A stretch of DNA of 64,000 nt. Source: Fremontodendron californicum. Taxonomy: Eukaryota > Streptophyta > Magnoliopsida > Malvales > Malvaceae. The DNA is taken from assembly GCA_030761205.1 (NCBI GenBank), contig JAULJL010000003.1:33328301-33392300 (forward strand). The letters run 5' to 3'. A program made the position numbers and the translations under genes. Below, piece by piece: positions 46,670-57,520 of the stretch (position 1 is its first letter; each line of letters opens with the position of its first letter). Under the pieces are notes generated by a model. That model was not told the origin of the DNA. It worked only from the letters and a program-made list of their open reading frames with translations, and made no database searches.

Positions 46670-46836
46670 ATATAAAAAAATCCTTTTTTTTAACTCAAGA
46701 ACTAAGGGTAAAAAAGTTTTTACAATCTCTTTTTCTATAATTTCAAATCTTTTCATTTCCTTTCTACAAATTATTTTTGTCCATTAGATCAACAAGTGAT
46801 TATTTTTATTAGAGGGCATGTTTTTTAGATTTACCC
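46670..46836 (-). repeat. Pack-MULE right terminal inverted repeat
   Basis: Inverted partner of 10528-10690, ending in ...aaaaaacatgccctctaat and gggtaaat when read on the minus strand. It is followed at once by the target duplication TTGTTATTT. Confidence 0.8.
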
Positions 46837-46879
46837 TTGTTATTTTTTGGCAAACAAACTTGAGTTTTTAGAGGAAAAG

Positions 46880-47160
46880 TATAGGATTTTTATCAGAATA
46901 TTGCTCTCTTTTTTTTATTTATCGAAATATCGCTGTTTTCAAATTAATTTCCAAAATTCGCTAGTTTTAAAATCAACTGAGAAATCACCATCTCCCATGG
47001 CGATTTTCTAGCGTAATTTTGCAAAAAAAAATGAAAAAATACCAAGGGAAATCGCCATGGGGGTGGCAATTTTCCTTGGTATTTTAATTTTTTTTATATA
47101 CATTTTTTTAGTTAAATTTTAACTTATAACTGTTTGGAAAAAAAATTATATACGAAATTG
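46880..47160 (+). repeat. MULE-2 left terminal inverted repeat
   Basis: Matches the reverse complement of 63740-63985 (ttaaaatcaactgagaaatc, atcgccatggggg, ttttagttaaattttaactt). The outer edge is not sharply defined. Confidence 0.7.
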
Positions 47161-47388
47161 TAAAATTTAACCATTACAAAAAAAAAAAAAAAATCAAAAT
47201 TTTTGAAGGCAACGGTAACTTGATCGTTGCCTTCAAAAATCCCCTCCTCCCCCCCCAGACACACCACTCTTCTATAAATAAAACCCACCATCCCCCATTT
47301 TTTTTACAACTTAATTTACTTTTCTTTCTTCTTTCTACAACAAATTTTTTTTTTACCAACAATATTTTTTTTACAACAATATTTAAAA

Positions 47389-49898
47389 ATGGCTTCATCA
47401 TCACTATTGATGTTGCAAGAAAATCACATATCCTCGATTATATTTAAAGAGGTAAGTAAACTGTTGTAATATTATTTATATTACATTATCAATTTTTAGT
47501 AATTTTTTAATTATTATTATTTTGTCATTTTATAGTTTTATAATTTTTATAATTTTATATTTTTAATGTTTTAATTATTATAGTTTTATCGTTTTTTTAA
47601 TTATTATTGTTTTTTCATTTTTTAGTTTTATAATTATTTTTTTATATTGTTTAATTTTTCAATTATTATTGTTTTTTTCATTTTATAGTTTTTTATTTTT
47701 TATATTATTTAATTTTTTATTATTATAGTTTTATAATTTTTTAATTATTATTGTTTTTCATTTTTTATATTGTTTATTTTTTTAATAATTATATAAACAA
47801 TTTTAAGATTTTATATTATTATTGTTTTGTTATTTTATAGTTTTATAGTTTTAGAATTTTTATATTGTTTAATTTTTTAATTATTATAGTTTTATGATAT
47901 ATTAATTTTTATAATTTTATAATTTAATTTAATTAATTATCAACAGGATACTCGTCGCGTGTTACGTTCGAGAAAATTTACATTTGAGGACCCGCATCCA
48001 TCTATTATCGACCACTTAAGAAGAGCCGGATTTTATCACGTAACTCAAATTCGACGATTTTTGCTACAACCCAACTTAATCAGTGTATTGATCGAACAAT
48101 GGAGACCCGAGACGCACACTTTTCTTTCGTATTTGGTGAATGCACGGTAACTCTAGAAGATGTTGCGCTTCAACTTGGACTTCTGGTCTATGGTGATGCA
48201 GTTACAGGCGGAAGCTTACTAGATTGGAATGAAAAGTGTCAAAATCTATTGGGCGCAGTACCTCCAGATGAGTATGTATCTGGCTCAACGGTGAGATTAA
48301 ATTGGTTGAAATCCTTTCAAAATCTTCCATTACACGCAACTGAAGAACAGATACAATATGCTGCTAGAGCATATATTTTACGTTTGATTGGAGGATTACT
48401 AATGCTTGACAAATCGAGCAGTCGGGTACATTTAATGTATCTTCCATTACTATGTGATTTAGAGCATGTGGCAAATTATAGTTGGGATTCTGCCTGTTTA
48501 GCGATTCTGTATAGAGAACTGTGCCGGGCTACAGCTCCAAAAAGCCATGACATAAGTGGATGTTTAGTGCTTCTACAATCATGGGCTTGGTATCGGCTGC
48601 CATTTCTTGCTTTGTGCGTGGATGTTTCGGCTGTATATCCCCTTGCAAGCAGGTAATAATCTTTACTATTTTATTAATTTTGTACGAACTTGTATTTTTA
48701 TAGGTCTATTAAGATTTTATACGCATTTTAACAGGTGGAGTAGGAGTAGAGATCTTACCGAGACTCCGACCGACCTTGCAAGTATAAGATTGCGACTAGA
48801 TCGAGTAGGATATGATAAGGTAAATGTTTCGATTGTTACATTCAAGTATTTTTGTATTTAATCCATATGAAACTAATAATCTGTAATAATTTTTCGCAGT
48901 TTCTGTGGATGCCATATTCCTCAAGTGAAATTATGGCATGCCTCCCATCGGATGCCTACAATAACTGTAATATATGGAAAGCAAACACAACATTGATATG
49001 CTTTTCATATGTAGAGTGGCACCAAACTGACAGGGTGTTGAGACAATTTGGGATGCAACAACCAATTCCGGAAGCACCGGTGAACCTTGATCAGGGTCAC
49101 AAGATCGACATGCGTAGGTGTCATGAAGGATTCTGGCCTGCGAAGCATGAACATTGGATCCATTGGTGGAATACACGTTCTCAACGAATTCCGACAGGTT
49201 ATCCGATTGTTGGAAATAATTTCAACCCATCTGATGATTACATAGGATGGTATAAAAATGAAGGTCGACCTTTTGTTTGTCCACCGTCGGTGTATGAGGA
49301 TGTTAGGAGTATGCCATTTACCGGACGAACTTCAACTCCAATCCCTCCTACACATGATATGGAAGCTCCTAGACCTAGATGACAATGTGGGCGAAGGCGT
49401 CAACCGGCCTTATCGAAGTTCATTGCACCGAGGATGTCATTTAGTCATCCTGAACCTGAACGGGATCATGGAGTTCCATCCAGTCATCATTATTCCGTCA
49501 GTCACCCCGGGTATGACGTTGATGAGTGTTACCGACCATCATCACCAATGACGATGTTAGATGACCAGCTCCCCATCCTAAGTCCAAGTTCAGCATATCT
49601 AACATCAATGTATTAGTTTGGAACCCCTGCGTCAGCATTTGATGGTAGATCATTTGTGGGTCCATCTAGCAATCAGGTACTCTTTAGGGGTGAACTAGGT
49701 GTTGGCTCCTCCAGCAGTGTGTTTCAAATTTTTGATAGAGAAGAAATAGCGGATGACATACAACCGGAACCAGTGGCGGTTACAGCAAGAGATCGTGGTC
49801 GACCGTGAATACCTGCCACTGACGAGGTTGAACGACGGGTCCAACCACCACGCACTAGGAGAGCTCGACATTGTTGCTCTACACCACGCAATAATTAG
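47389..49898 (+). pseudogene. plant mobile domain (PMD, MAIN-like) gene, degenerate
   Basis: Exon model: 47389-47451, 47947-48652, 48735-48819, 48900-49898, each intron with GT...AG. Exon 1 encodes MASSSLLMLQENHISSIIFK. Exon 2 has PSIIDHLRRAGFYHV and LIEQWRPETHTF, then a one-base frameshift near 48120, then FGECTVTLEDVALQLGLLVYG, the hallmark of the plant mobile domain (PF10536, the domain of MAIN/MAIL1 and the long form of phosphatase PP7). Exon 4 holds CFSYVEWHQTDRVLRQFG and WNTRSQRIPTG. The ancestral frame goes on past stops at 49380, 49614 and 49806 to TAG at 49896-49898 with an Arg/Pro-rich tail. One frameshift and three stops make it dead. PMD genes are known both as host genes and as cargo of plant transposons. 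Confidence 0.85.
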
Positions 49899-50305
49899 AA
49901 TAAATGTAGTTTTATCAATATAACGAGAGTAATGTATTTTAAATTTGTAATATTTAAATTTATATGTTTTGCATTTCATGTTATTTATTTTAAATTTGTT
50001 GGGAAATTAATTGTTTTTTTTAATTTTCTTATTTATTTTGTTATTTATTATTGAATATATTTTTGAAAATGTTAATTTTGTTATTTATTTTAAATTTTTT
50101 GTCCGCATCAATCTAACTAAAATGTTAATGTTTTTAATTTTCTTAATTAAATGTTAAGTAGAAAAAAAATGCATAATCCAACTTACATGATAAGTAGAAA
50201 AAAACTTGCATAATCCAAATTACATGATAAGTAGAAAAAAGCTTGCATAATCCAAATTATATGATAAGTAGTAAATATTACAATTTATGAAAACATGTAA
50301 TTCCT
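49899..50305. other. intergenic space between PMD and transposase
   Basis: Convergent 3' ends. It contains three ~47-bp tandem units with gcataatccaa(a/c)ttacatgat and aagtagaaaaaa (50155-50275). Confidence 0.6.
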
Positions 50306-52732
50306 TTATTGTTGATGCGAACTCTCCCCCGATGTGCCAAATTGATGCAGACATTTTCGACGGCTATGACCTTCATTTCTGCATAATCCACAACATTTTG
50401 GTTGGCCTTTCTCCCTGAGGTCCATTTCATTACGAATACGACTTGATTTTAGCCGACCATATGGATTTCTCCGCATTCATTGATTGGGACACACTTCTGG
50501 ACCATCATATTAAGGCCAATAACCTTCATTTCCAACTGGTTGGAACTCATGTCTATAAACATTCAATATAGTTTTCAGTCTATAAACATTGTCCACATAT
50601 TGCATGCAATCTACATGGACATGTGCACAAGCAGCAACTACATGTGAACAAGGGAACCTTTGTGCTTGAAACTTCCCATAGTCACACCACATGTCACTAA
50701 GCTTGACTCTGTACTTCATTGTAGGAACACCCTCTTGTGGATCAACTAACTCTTCAATCGAAAAAGATTGATTTGCTCGCGTAACATTACGAACAAAGTG
50801 GGAGTTAGCTTTCCTCCGATTTTCTTGCACAGCCTGTGTGACTGTTTCACAGTATGTGTCCTCCCTCCATCATCGCAATTTGCTTGTTCCCTATCTTAAC
50901 AAAAAGTGCAGCCAACCTATAATATGTTGATTGCACTAAAGCAATAATGGGAAGATGACACATTCCCTTCAACATCGAATTAATAGATTCAGCTAGGTTG
51001 GTTGTCATATGGCCATAACGTCTTCCTTGATCATATGATTGGGCCCACTTCTCCTTGGGGATCCTATCAAGCCAATTAGCCGCCTCTGCATTTTCTCCAC
51101 GAAGATTCTCATACATGAAATGAAAATTTGATCGCCTCAACTCGTATCCTGATAAAATTAAAAACAAAAGACTTGTAAATTTTAGTATTATTTTATATAC
51201 TAAAGGAAATATAAGAGATCAAATAACTATGATAACTTTCCATACCCATGTTAACAATGTGTCGACGCAATTCCTTATTGTTAAACTTCTTCATAAAGTT
51301 AGCTGAAATGTGTCGAATGCAGTACACTGAATATGCATGTGGAGGATTCCATCCACTACCATCGCGTCTGATCACAGCTTTGATGGCTTCATGTCAATCA
51401 GACATCAAGCATATGCCAGGCTGTTTTGTCACATGTCTACGCAAATTAGTGAGAAAAAAATGACCAAGCCTCCGTTGTCTCACCCTCCACAATGGCAAAG
51501 GCAATTGGCAGTATGTTTTTGTTGTCATCTTGTGCAATAGCTAACAATAATGTTCCTTTGTATTTTCCATACAAGAAAGTACCGTCTATTTGCACAATAG
51601 GTTTACAATACGGATACCCTTCAATGCACGATTTGAAAATCCAAAAGAGTTGATGGAATATTCTCTTACTTGGACCAGTCGATCACCATGATATGCAGGT
51701 ACCATTTGTAATTCCACAATTGTACCAGGAACGAAATGTTGCATTGCACCTAACCATTTAGGTAGTTCATTGTACGATCTATCCAAATAGCCAAAAACTC
51801 AAACAATTGCCTTTTGCTTTGCTTTCCACTCTTTCTTATAGGAGGTGATGTATCCATACTGGATTCGCATCTCAGCGATAAAAACTGAAATGGAGATCTC
51901 CGGATTTGCTTGGACGAATGACAGAATGCATGAACAGATCATGTTAGAATCTAACTTGCAATGATCTTGTGAAATCCTCCCCGATGTGCAAGTATGAGGC
52001 CCTTCATATGTTCTAATCTCCCATGCCTGTTCCTTCTTCATAAATGTTGCCCTTATTCTCCGATTGCACCCTTTCCCATACATTAAACATTTGGCATAAT
52101 ATTTGGTCCGCTCAGATTCAATTACTCTGTAATCTACAGAGTTTTTGATGTTATAGTGCTTTATAGCTGAAAGTACAGCCTCTTTCGTTGGAATTGTAAC
52201 CCAACACACAGATCAACTGTCGATGGATCAAAAGTCAGAGGAGTAGCAAATGTATGAGCATACTCAGGAAATTCTGGCAGTTGCATTGCCACTAGATCCA
52301 GGGTGTGCATATGGGATGAAGCCTCATATGGGGAAAGATCTCCATGAGTGTTGATCTCAGCAGCGACGACGTCTGGGTCAGAATCATTGTTGTCATCACT
52401 TACGAATTCAGCATCATTTTCCTGCTCACTAAAGTCACCAACATATTCACTATGGACTCCACATGGCGAAACAGGATCAGCACTAACTGGCTCATCTTCG
52501 AGGGCAGTAGGAATTGTTTGTGAGACTAATGAATTATGAAACGTTGTAGCTAGAGATAACAGAACGACTTCTTCTGTGGGAACGTCGTATGTAGTATGAA
52601 CATAGAACGGCCCAGAATCATCATCTTCTGTGGGAAAATTTTTTGTAGTGCGAACATTTGAAGGCCCACAATCATCGTGAACATCCTCTATGTTAGCATA
52701 TAACTCAAGTACATCAACATTTGCAAATGTCT
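50306..52732 (-). pseudogene. MuDR-type MULE transposase, main part, degenerate
   Basis: Reading leftward: an acidic linker (52732-52210); the N-terminal MuDR DNA-binding domain (TIPTKEAVLSAIKHYNIKNS, YYAKCLMYGKGCNRRIRATF); the catalytic MULE region (RRDGSGWNPPHAYSVYCIRH, MTTNLAESINSMLKGM); then a SWIM zinc finger (CDYGKFQAQRFPCSHVVAAC). Finally comes a CX2CX4HX4C knuckle (CGLCRNEGHSRRKC) ending at TAA 50308-50306. Damage includes a frameshift near 52195, TGA near 51800, a frameshift near 51590, further shifts around 51170-51460 and 50840, and TAA/TGA near 50510 and 50480. The N-terminus lies at 61434-61724, beyond element B. The frame runs open across the deduced junction, so B landed in coding sequence. 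Confidence 0.88.
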
Positions 52733-54239
52733 TGATAACTCGTATAATTATATAGTTCTTAGTTATGTTTTATTATTGTTTTGTGTCAAATACGAGTTAT
52801 TATTGCTTAGTCTACTTGTGTTTATGATCTTTTATATTTTTATGTAATTTGGTGTTTTTCATGAGTTTCTTTGAGTGATTTCAGATTACTAGGTTAAATC
52901 AAGAATTAAGGGCAAATCCAATTCAGTTCCAGTTCCGACACCTTTTGCCATATCAGCTATATCTGGAGTTTCACTGAAGCAATAAGGCTGAAATTTTAAC
53001 AGTGCAAAGTTAAGAGGCATATCTATCTTTTTCATGTTTTACACTTCTTGAAACGGAGTCGTTTTCCCTACCGAAATCAACCATCAAGTTGGCTGATGTG
53101 CAATGACGTCTGTTCTGCACCGTTTTGGTATTTTGACCATATCTTTCGATCCACATGAGCAAATGATCTGATTCCAACGGCTATGGATCCGTAACTGATA
53201 GGGACATATTTTTCTAGAAGACCATTTGATCAGATCGAGCCTCCAATATTGACAAAAGCGACCATCAAGCTGGCTAATCAGAATTGTCATACAATATGAC
53301 GAAAATTGTTAGAAAAATGCACCCACCTATTATACCTACCTTTGAAATTTATAAAGCTTGTCTCTTGTCATTTAGCTCTCCAAAATATGTATAAATAGAG
53401 GGCCTTGGATGAGTATTGGACACATTGATACATTGGTAGGATATTAGCCATTGTAATAAAATTCTCTAAGTTTTCTTCTTCTTTCCTTTCTCTAGTTTTC
53501 TTTTTTATTTACTTATGCTTCTTACATTTCTTTTCATTTTATTCATATCTAGTATGTGTTGCTAATCATATTGTTGAGGTGATGAGGTGAAGCTCTTGGT
53601 AAATGCTAAGGTTAGTCTCTTAAACATGAGCTAAAATGAATCATCATTTATAAACACTAGTATAGATAATATTTTCTTTTGGTTTAAAATCATACTTGCA
53701 AAGTAGAGATCTTGATTCATTATTGACAATGAAAATGGCACAGTAAATGCTTGGTTTCATAACCTTGATTTTTTGTAGACATATACCTTGGCATAAGGAA
53801 TGCTTGGACTCTTTTTATGAGTTTTGAGGACACCAAATGAACATAATATCATATGCTATGGACGTTGGACAATTTGGACTGAATTGCTAAACCTTCCGAT
53901 TGGAACCTCCCTTATGTGTGGATTTCAATTGTGTAATAAAACAAGATTAATCTTAGCATAACACCAAGAGTGGATTCTCTAACCTCAACATCCTTTCTTA
54001 TTGTTTTTTATATCTGGTTTAATTGCTTTTATGTTATTTTGTTTATTTTGTTCTCTAATATCTTGTTTACTTTCTTTGTTATTGATTCCCTAATATCTTG
54101 TTTATTTTCTTTTTCATATATATTTATAAACTTATACTTACTAGTACGCTTCCCTGTGGTTCGACCTCGGACACCCGAGAATTTATTACTTGAACATAAC
54201 CTGCACTTGGGTTTACAACTCTTAATTGAGTCTCCATCA
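52733..54239 (+). repeat. 5' LTR of element B (1507 bp)
   Basis: Contains GTATAAATAG at about 53389 (TATA box) and AATAAA at about 53455. The first ~0.8 kb is homologous to the U3/R part of the element A LTR. The last ~0.7 kb is unrelated to A. Confidence 0.95.
53389..53398 (+). promoter_or_regulatory. TATA box in the 5' LTR of element B
   Basis: GTATAAATAG followed by AGGGCC, conserved in all four LTRs of A and B. Likely start of the genomic RNA about 30 bases downstream. Confidence 0.7.
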
Positions 54240-54245
54240 AGTTTT

Positions 54246-54263
54246 TGGCGCCGTTGCCGGGGA
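54246..54263 (+). other. primer binding site of element B (tRNA-Asp)
   Basis: TGGCGCCGTTGCCGGGGA, six bases after the LTR, complementary to the 3' end of tRNA-Asp(GTC). Confidence 0.9.
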
Positions 54264-54299
54264 AGCAATACTAAGTATATAAGTTTATAAGTATATTTA

Positions 54300-54365
54300 T
54301 TTTTATTGGCTGGTTATACCACCTATATTTATTTTTATTGGCTGGTTATACCGCCTAATTTTCTA
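54300..54365 (+). repeat. two copies of the ttggctggttatacc unit in the leader of B
   Basis: Same unit as in the LTRs of element A (there as ggcggtataaccagccaata on the plus strand), but here outside the LTR, downstream of the primer site. Confidence 0.85.
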
Positions 54366-54401
54366 TATATTTATTTTTATATTGTAAATTAACTTTGTTT
54401 T

Positions 54402-57245
54402 ATGCTTGTTTGGCGACGTGATTTTAGATCTCGTCGTTTAGTTAGATTTTATTGTGAAACTTTTTCAGGTAATCTTTCTAATACAACTCCTAACATGGCT
54501 GACAATGAAAGTGTTCATGCTGAAGATGAGAACAGACAAGTACGCACCATGCGTGACTACTTGCAACCAACTCGAAGCTCATCACCCTCTTGTTTTATTT
54601 TTCCTCTCAATGCAAACAACTTTCGTTTTAAACCAGGTATGATAGCTTTGCTTCCAAATTTCCATGGGTTAGAATTGGAAAGTGCTTACTCGTTTCTAAA
54701 AGACTTCGAAGATGTATGTGTCACCTTTAATGACCAACAATGTACAAATGAAATTGTCAAGCTAAAATTATTTCCTTTTTCTTTAAAAGATAAAGCAAAA
54801 ATTTGGCTACATAATTTAAAACCAAGGTCAATTGGCACATGGCAAGAATTACAAACTGAGTTTCTAAAGAAATTTTTCCCAGCACATAAAACTACTGCTT
54901 TGAAAAGACAGATTCAAAATTTCAATCAAAATCAAAATGAAGCATTTTTTCAGTGCTGGGAACGTTTTAAAGATTTGTTAAGTTCTTGTCCACATCATGG
55001 TTTTGAAAAATGGCGTCTTATTAGTTTCTTTTATGAAAGTTTAACTCCCGAAACTAAACAATTTGTTGAAACAATGTGTAACGGTGAGTTTCTAGAAAAA
55101 GAACCTGAAGAAGCCTTTGACTACCTAGACCATTTGGCAGATAACTCTCAAGCCTGGCACACAGATAATTCCTCTGAAAGTTTCAATAGATCTAATCTTG
55201 TTTCTAACAGAGGTAAATATCATTTTAGTCAAGAAGATGAGATAAAAGCTAAAGTAGCTAATTTGGCTAGAAAGATTGAAGCCATGGAACTTAGAGAAGT
55301 AAAAGAAGTCAAAACGGTTAAAAATGAAGACAGTTGTGGAATTTGTGAAATCATGGGACACCCCACTTCTGAATGTCCAAACATTCCCATTCTTAAAGAA
55401 GCGTTGCATGATCAAGTAAATTCCATAAACACATTTAAAAAGCCTTTTGCTTCTTCTTACTCTGAAACGTATAACCCTGAATGGAGAAATCATCCCAACT
55501 TCAGTTGGCGGAATAATAATCATGTTCAGGTACCACTATCTCAAAAGCCGGGCAACACTTTTTCCTATCAACCTTCACGTGTACAAACCTTGGAAGAGAC
55601 ATTGCAAGCATTCATGCAAACACAAGCAAATGTGTATAACCAAACTTCACAGGACATCAATGAGATCAAAAACACCTTGTCCACATTGACAGCTTCATTA
55701 CGCACTCAAGAAAAAGGTAAGTTTCCTGCTCAACCTCAGCCTAACCCTTCTACTCAATGTCTTGTTTCTTGCTCCAATGAAACTCAACAGGAAAATGCCA
55801 GTTCTATCACAACTCTTCGAAGTGGAAAGGCAATTGACAAAAACATTCCATCAAAAGACCAAGGTCCTCCTTCCCCTCCGAAAAGTAATGGTAAGGATGA
55901 TGGTAAGTCTGAACTTCTTGAAAATTTGGACAAAGAAAAAGGTATGCATCCTGCTCCTTTTCCTCAAAGGTTGCAAACAATAAAGAATTTGAATCAAAAT
56001 GCAGAAATTTATGAACTTTTCAAACAAGTTAAGATTAACATTCCTTTATTGGATGCAATCAAACAAGTTCCATCTTATGCTAAATTTTTGAAGGACATGT
56101 GCACAGTTAAAAGGAAACATAATGTACAAAAGAAAGCATTTCTGACGGAAAGTGTGAGCTCAATCATTCAGCACCTTACTCCACCAAAATTCAAAGATCC
56201 TGGATGTCCAACAATCTCATGCATCATTGGAAACACTAGAATAGAACGTGCATTGCTTGATCTTGGTGCTAGTGTTAATCTTTTGCCTTTTTCTGTTTAT
56301 CAACAATTAGGTTTAGGTGAACTCAAGGAAACACCTGTTACACTTCAACTAGCTGATCGTTCTGTAAAAATTCCTCGAGGGATAGTTGAAGATGTTTTGG
56401 TTCAAATTGATAATTTTTACTTCCCTGTTGATTTTATTGTTTTGGACACACATCCTGTTTCAAATCCAAATGTTCAAATTCCTGTTATATTAGGCCGTCC
56501 ATTTCTTGCAACTTCTAATGCTTTGATAAATTGCAGGAATGGTATGTTGAACATTTCTTTTGGAAATATGACTTTAGAATTAAATGTGTTCAACACTTGC
56601 AAGCAACCTGGTGATGATTCAGAAGTACATGAAGTGGATTTCATTGAAGAACTTGTTCATGAACATCTCACCACTACCACATTCCATGATCCTTTAGAAG
56701 CTTATTTAATTGAATATGAGTTTGATAATGCTTCAGAAATTTCACACACTGATTCTTTGTTAAATTCTTTTCAGGTTAAGCATTGTTGGAAACAAAAGTT
56801 TGGGGAACTTCCATCACTCACAAATGTCACTGTACCATCAACTATTGAACCACTCAAGCTGGATTTAAAACCATTGCCATCCGAGCTAAAATATTCCTTT
56901 TTGGGTAGAAGCACTTTTGCAAAGAAGCGACGAGCAAAGCGCATGAGTTCAAATTGCCACAAATGTGCACGATGTACGTGTAACGGTAAATGTCGTTCTA
57001 TTGGGATTCCGTCCTCTAATCGAGATGATAAAATTGAATTCATTAAGGATGGACTGAGTAAGGAGAATTTGGGTAATATCCAACTTTCTCTTGAGACGCA
57101 TCCTAGTGGAGACGTACAAAGAGAAATTCTTGATTTATGGCCGCAATTCCAAAGGGAATGGCAACATCTTGGGAATCTGATGTTAAAAGACCCTGTTTGC
57201 CAGCTTGTAAGAAAACTGGATGGGAAGCATATCCTCGACTCATAG
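54402..57245 (+). CDS. Gag-protease polyprotein fused to a captured Cys-rich module (element B)
   Basis: A 947-residue open frame. A second possible start is residue 32 (MADNESVH, 54495), which may be the true Gag start. Capsid core at ~80-250 (LPNFHGLELESAYSFL, LKLFPFSLKDKAKIWLHNL, EFLKKFFPAHKT). Zinc knuckle CGICEIMGHPTSEC at 312-325, of CX2CX4HX4C type. Aspartic protease at ~590-750, with DLGASVNLLP at about 620 as the active-site motif and ILGRPFLAT at about 696; this variant is typical of Athila-like plant elements. Residues ~800-834 are the usual lead-in to reverse transcriptase (LKLDLKPLPSELKYSFLG). Exactly there the sequence switches, in frame, to RSTFAKKRRAKRM and a CHKCARCTCNGKC cluster, then ends IL DS with the same tail as the element A ORF. 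Reverse transcriptase onward is replaced. Confidence 0.88.
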   Translation: MLVWRRDFRSRRLVRFYCETFSGNLSNTTPNMADNESVHAEDENRQVRTMRDYLQPTRSSSPSCFIFPLNANNFRFKPGMIALLPNFHGLELESAYSFLKDFEDVCVTFNDQQCTNEIVKLKLFPFSLKDKAKIWLHNLKPRSIGTWQELQTEFLKKFFPAHKTTALKRQIQNFNQNQNEAFFQCWERFKDLLSSCPHHGFEKWRLISFFYESLTPETKQFVETMCNGEFLEKEPEEAFDYLDHLADNSQAWHTDNSSESFNRSNLVSNRGKYHFSQEDEIKAKVANLARKIEAMELREVKEVKTVKNEDSCGICEIMGHPTSECPNIPILKEALHDQVNSINTFKKPFASSYSETYNPEWRNHPNFSWRNNNHVQVPLSQKPGNTFSYQPSRVQTLEETLQAFMQTQANVYNQTSQDINEIKNTLSTLTASLRTQEKGKFPAQPQPNPSTQCLVSCSNETQQENASSITTLRSGKAIDKNIPSKDQGPPSPPKSNGKDDGKSELLENLDKEKGMHPAPFPQRLQTIKNLNQNAEIYELFKQVKINIPLLDAIKQVPSYAKFLKDMCTVKRKHNVQKKAFLTESVSSIIQHLTPPKFKDPGCPTISCIIGNTRIERALLDLGASVNLLPFSVYQQLGLGELKETPVTLQLADRSVKIPRGIVEDVLVQIDNFYFPVDFIVLDTHPVSNPNVQIPVILGRPFLATSNALINCRNGMLNISFGNMTLELNVFNTCKQPGDDSEVHEVDFIEELVHEHLTTTTFHDPLEAYLIEYEFDNASEISHTDSLLNSFQVKHCWKQKFGELPSLTNVTVPSTIEPLKLDLKPLPSELKYSFLGRSTFAKKRRAKRMSSNCHKCARCTCNGKCRSIGIPSSNRDDKIEFIKDGLSKENLGNIQLSLETHPSGDVQREILDLWPQFQREWQHLGNLMLKDPVCQLVRKLDGKHILDS

Positions 57246-57520
57246 AAGGCGTTTAAGCCGTTTCTGGACGTAAAACCAGAGGAAGATGCCAAATACACTT
57301 TCGGCGACATTATTATTTTTGACTTTTACGGTTGATTTTTCTTCTCTTTTTGATTTTCTTCCTGAAATCACGCAAAACTCTTTTGTTAGGTTAACATTTT
57401 CTTCTGACAGGTCAAATACACTTTCGGCGACATTATTACTCTTGTCTGATTCACTACTCAGTCCTCTATATATTACACCATGTACTCATTCTCTTTCAGG
57501 CACTCGAAAAAGAAAAAAAA
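57246..57520 (+). other. leader between the fusion ORF and LOG in element B
   Basis: The 25-base phrase starting aaatacactttcggcgac occurs twice (57289 and 57414), whereas element A has it once and carries different sequence before it. TATATATTA lies at 57466-57475, 48 bases before the LOG start. Confidence 0.7.
57466..57475 (+). promoter_or_regulatory. TATA-like motif upstream of LOG (B)
   Basis: CTCTATATATTACACC, conserved in sequence and spacing with element A (19550-19559). Could allow LOG expression independent of the LTR promoter. Inference. Confidence 0.45.

Larger units (their letters stand above)
10528..46836. mobile_element. Pack-MULE carrying H2A and OSGEP fragments (interrupted)
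   Basis: The left end (gggtaaatttgaaaaacat) and the right end read backwards (gggtaaatctaaaaaacatg) are ~165-bp terminal inverted repeats. Immediately outside both ends is the same 9-bp sequence TTGTTATTT (10519-10527 and 46837-46845), the exact target duplication length of Mutator elements. Removing the retrotransposon at 14277-43989 leaves about 6.6 kb. It has no transposase. Instead it contains exon-like pieces of two unrelated host genes (11870-11998, 12822-13145) and arrays of ATGTACAT motifs on both sides of the later insertion. Capture of host gene fragments between Mutator TIRs is what defines a Pack-MULE. Confidence 0.88.

Noticed and set aside
54240..54263. tRNA gene, because of the ccgttgccgggg match to tRNA-Asp
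   Set aside because: Only 18 bases match and they are the reverse complement of the tRNA 3' end, directly after an LTR: a primer binding site.
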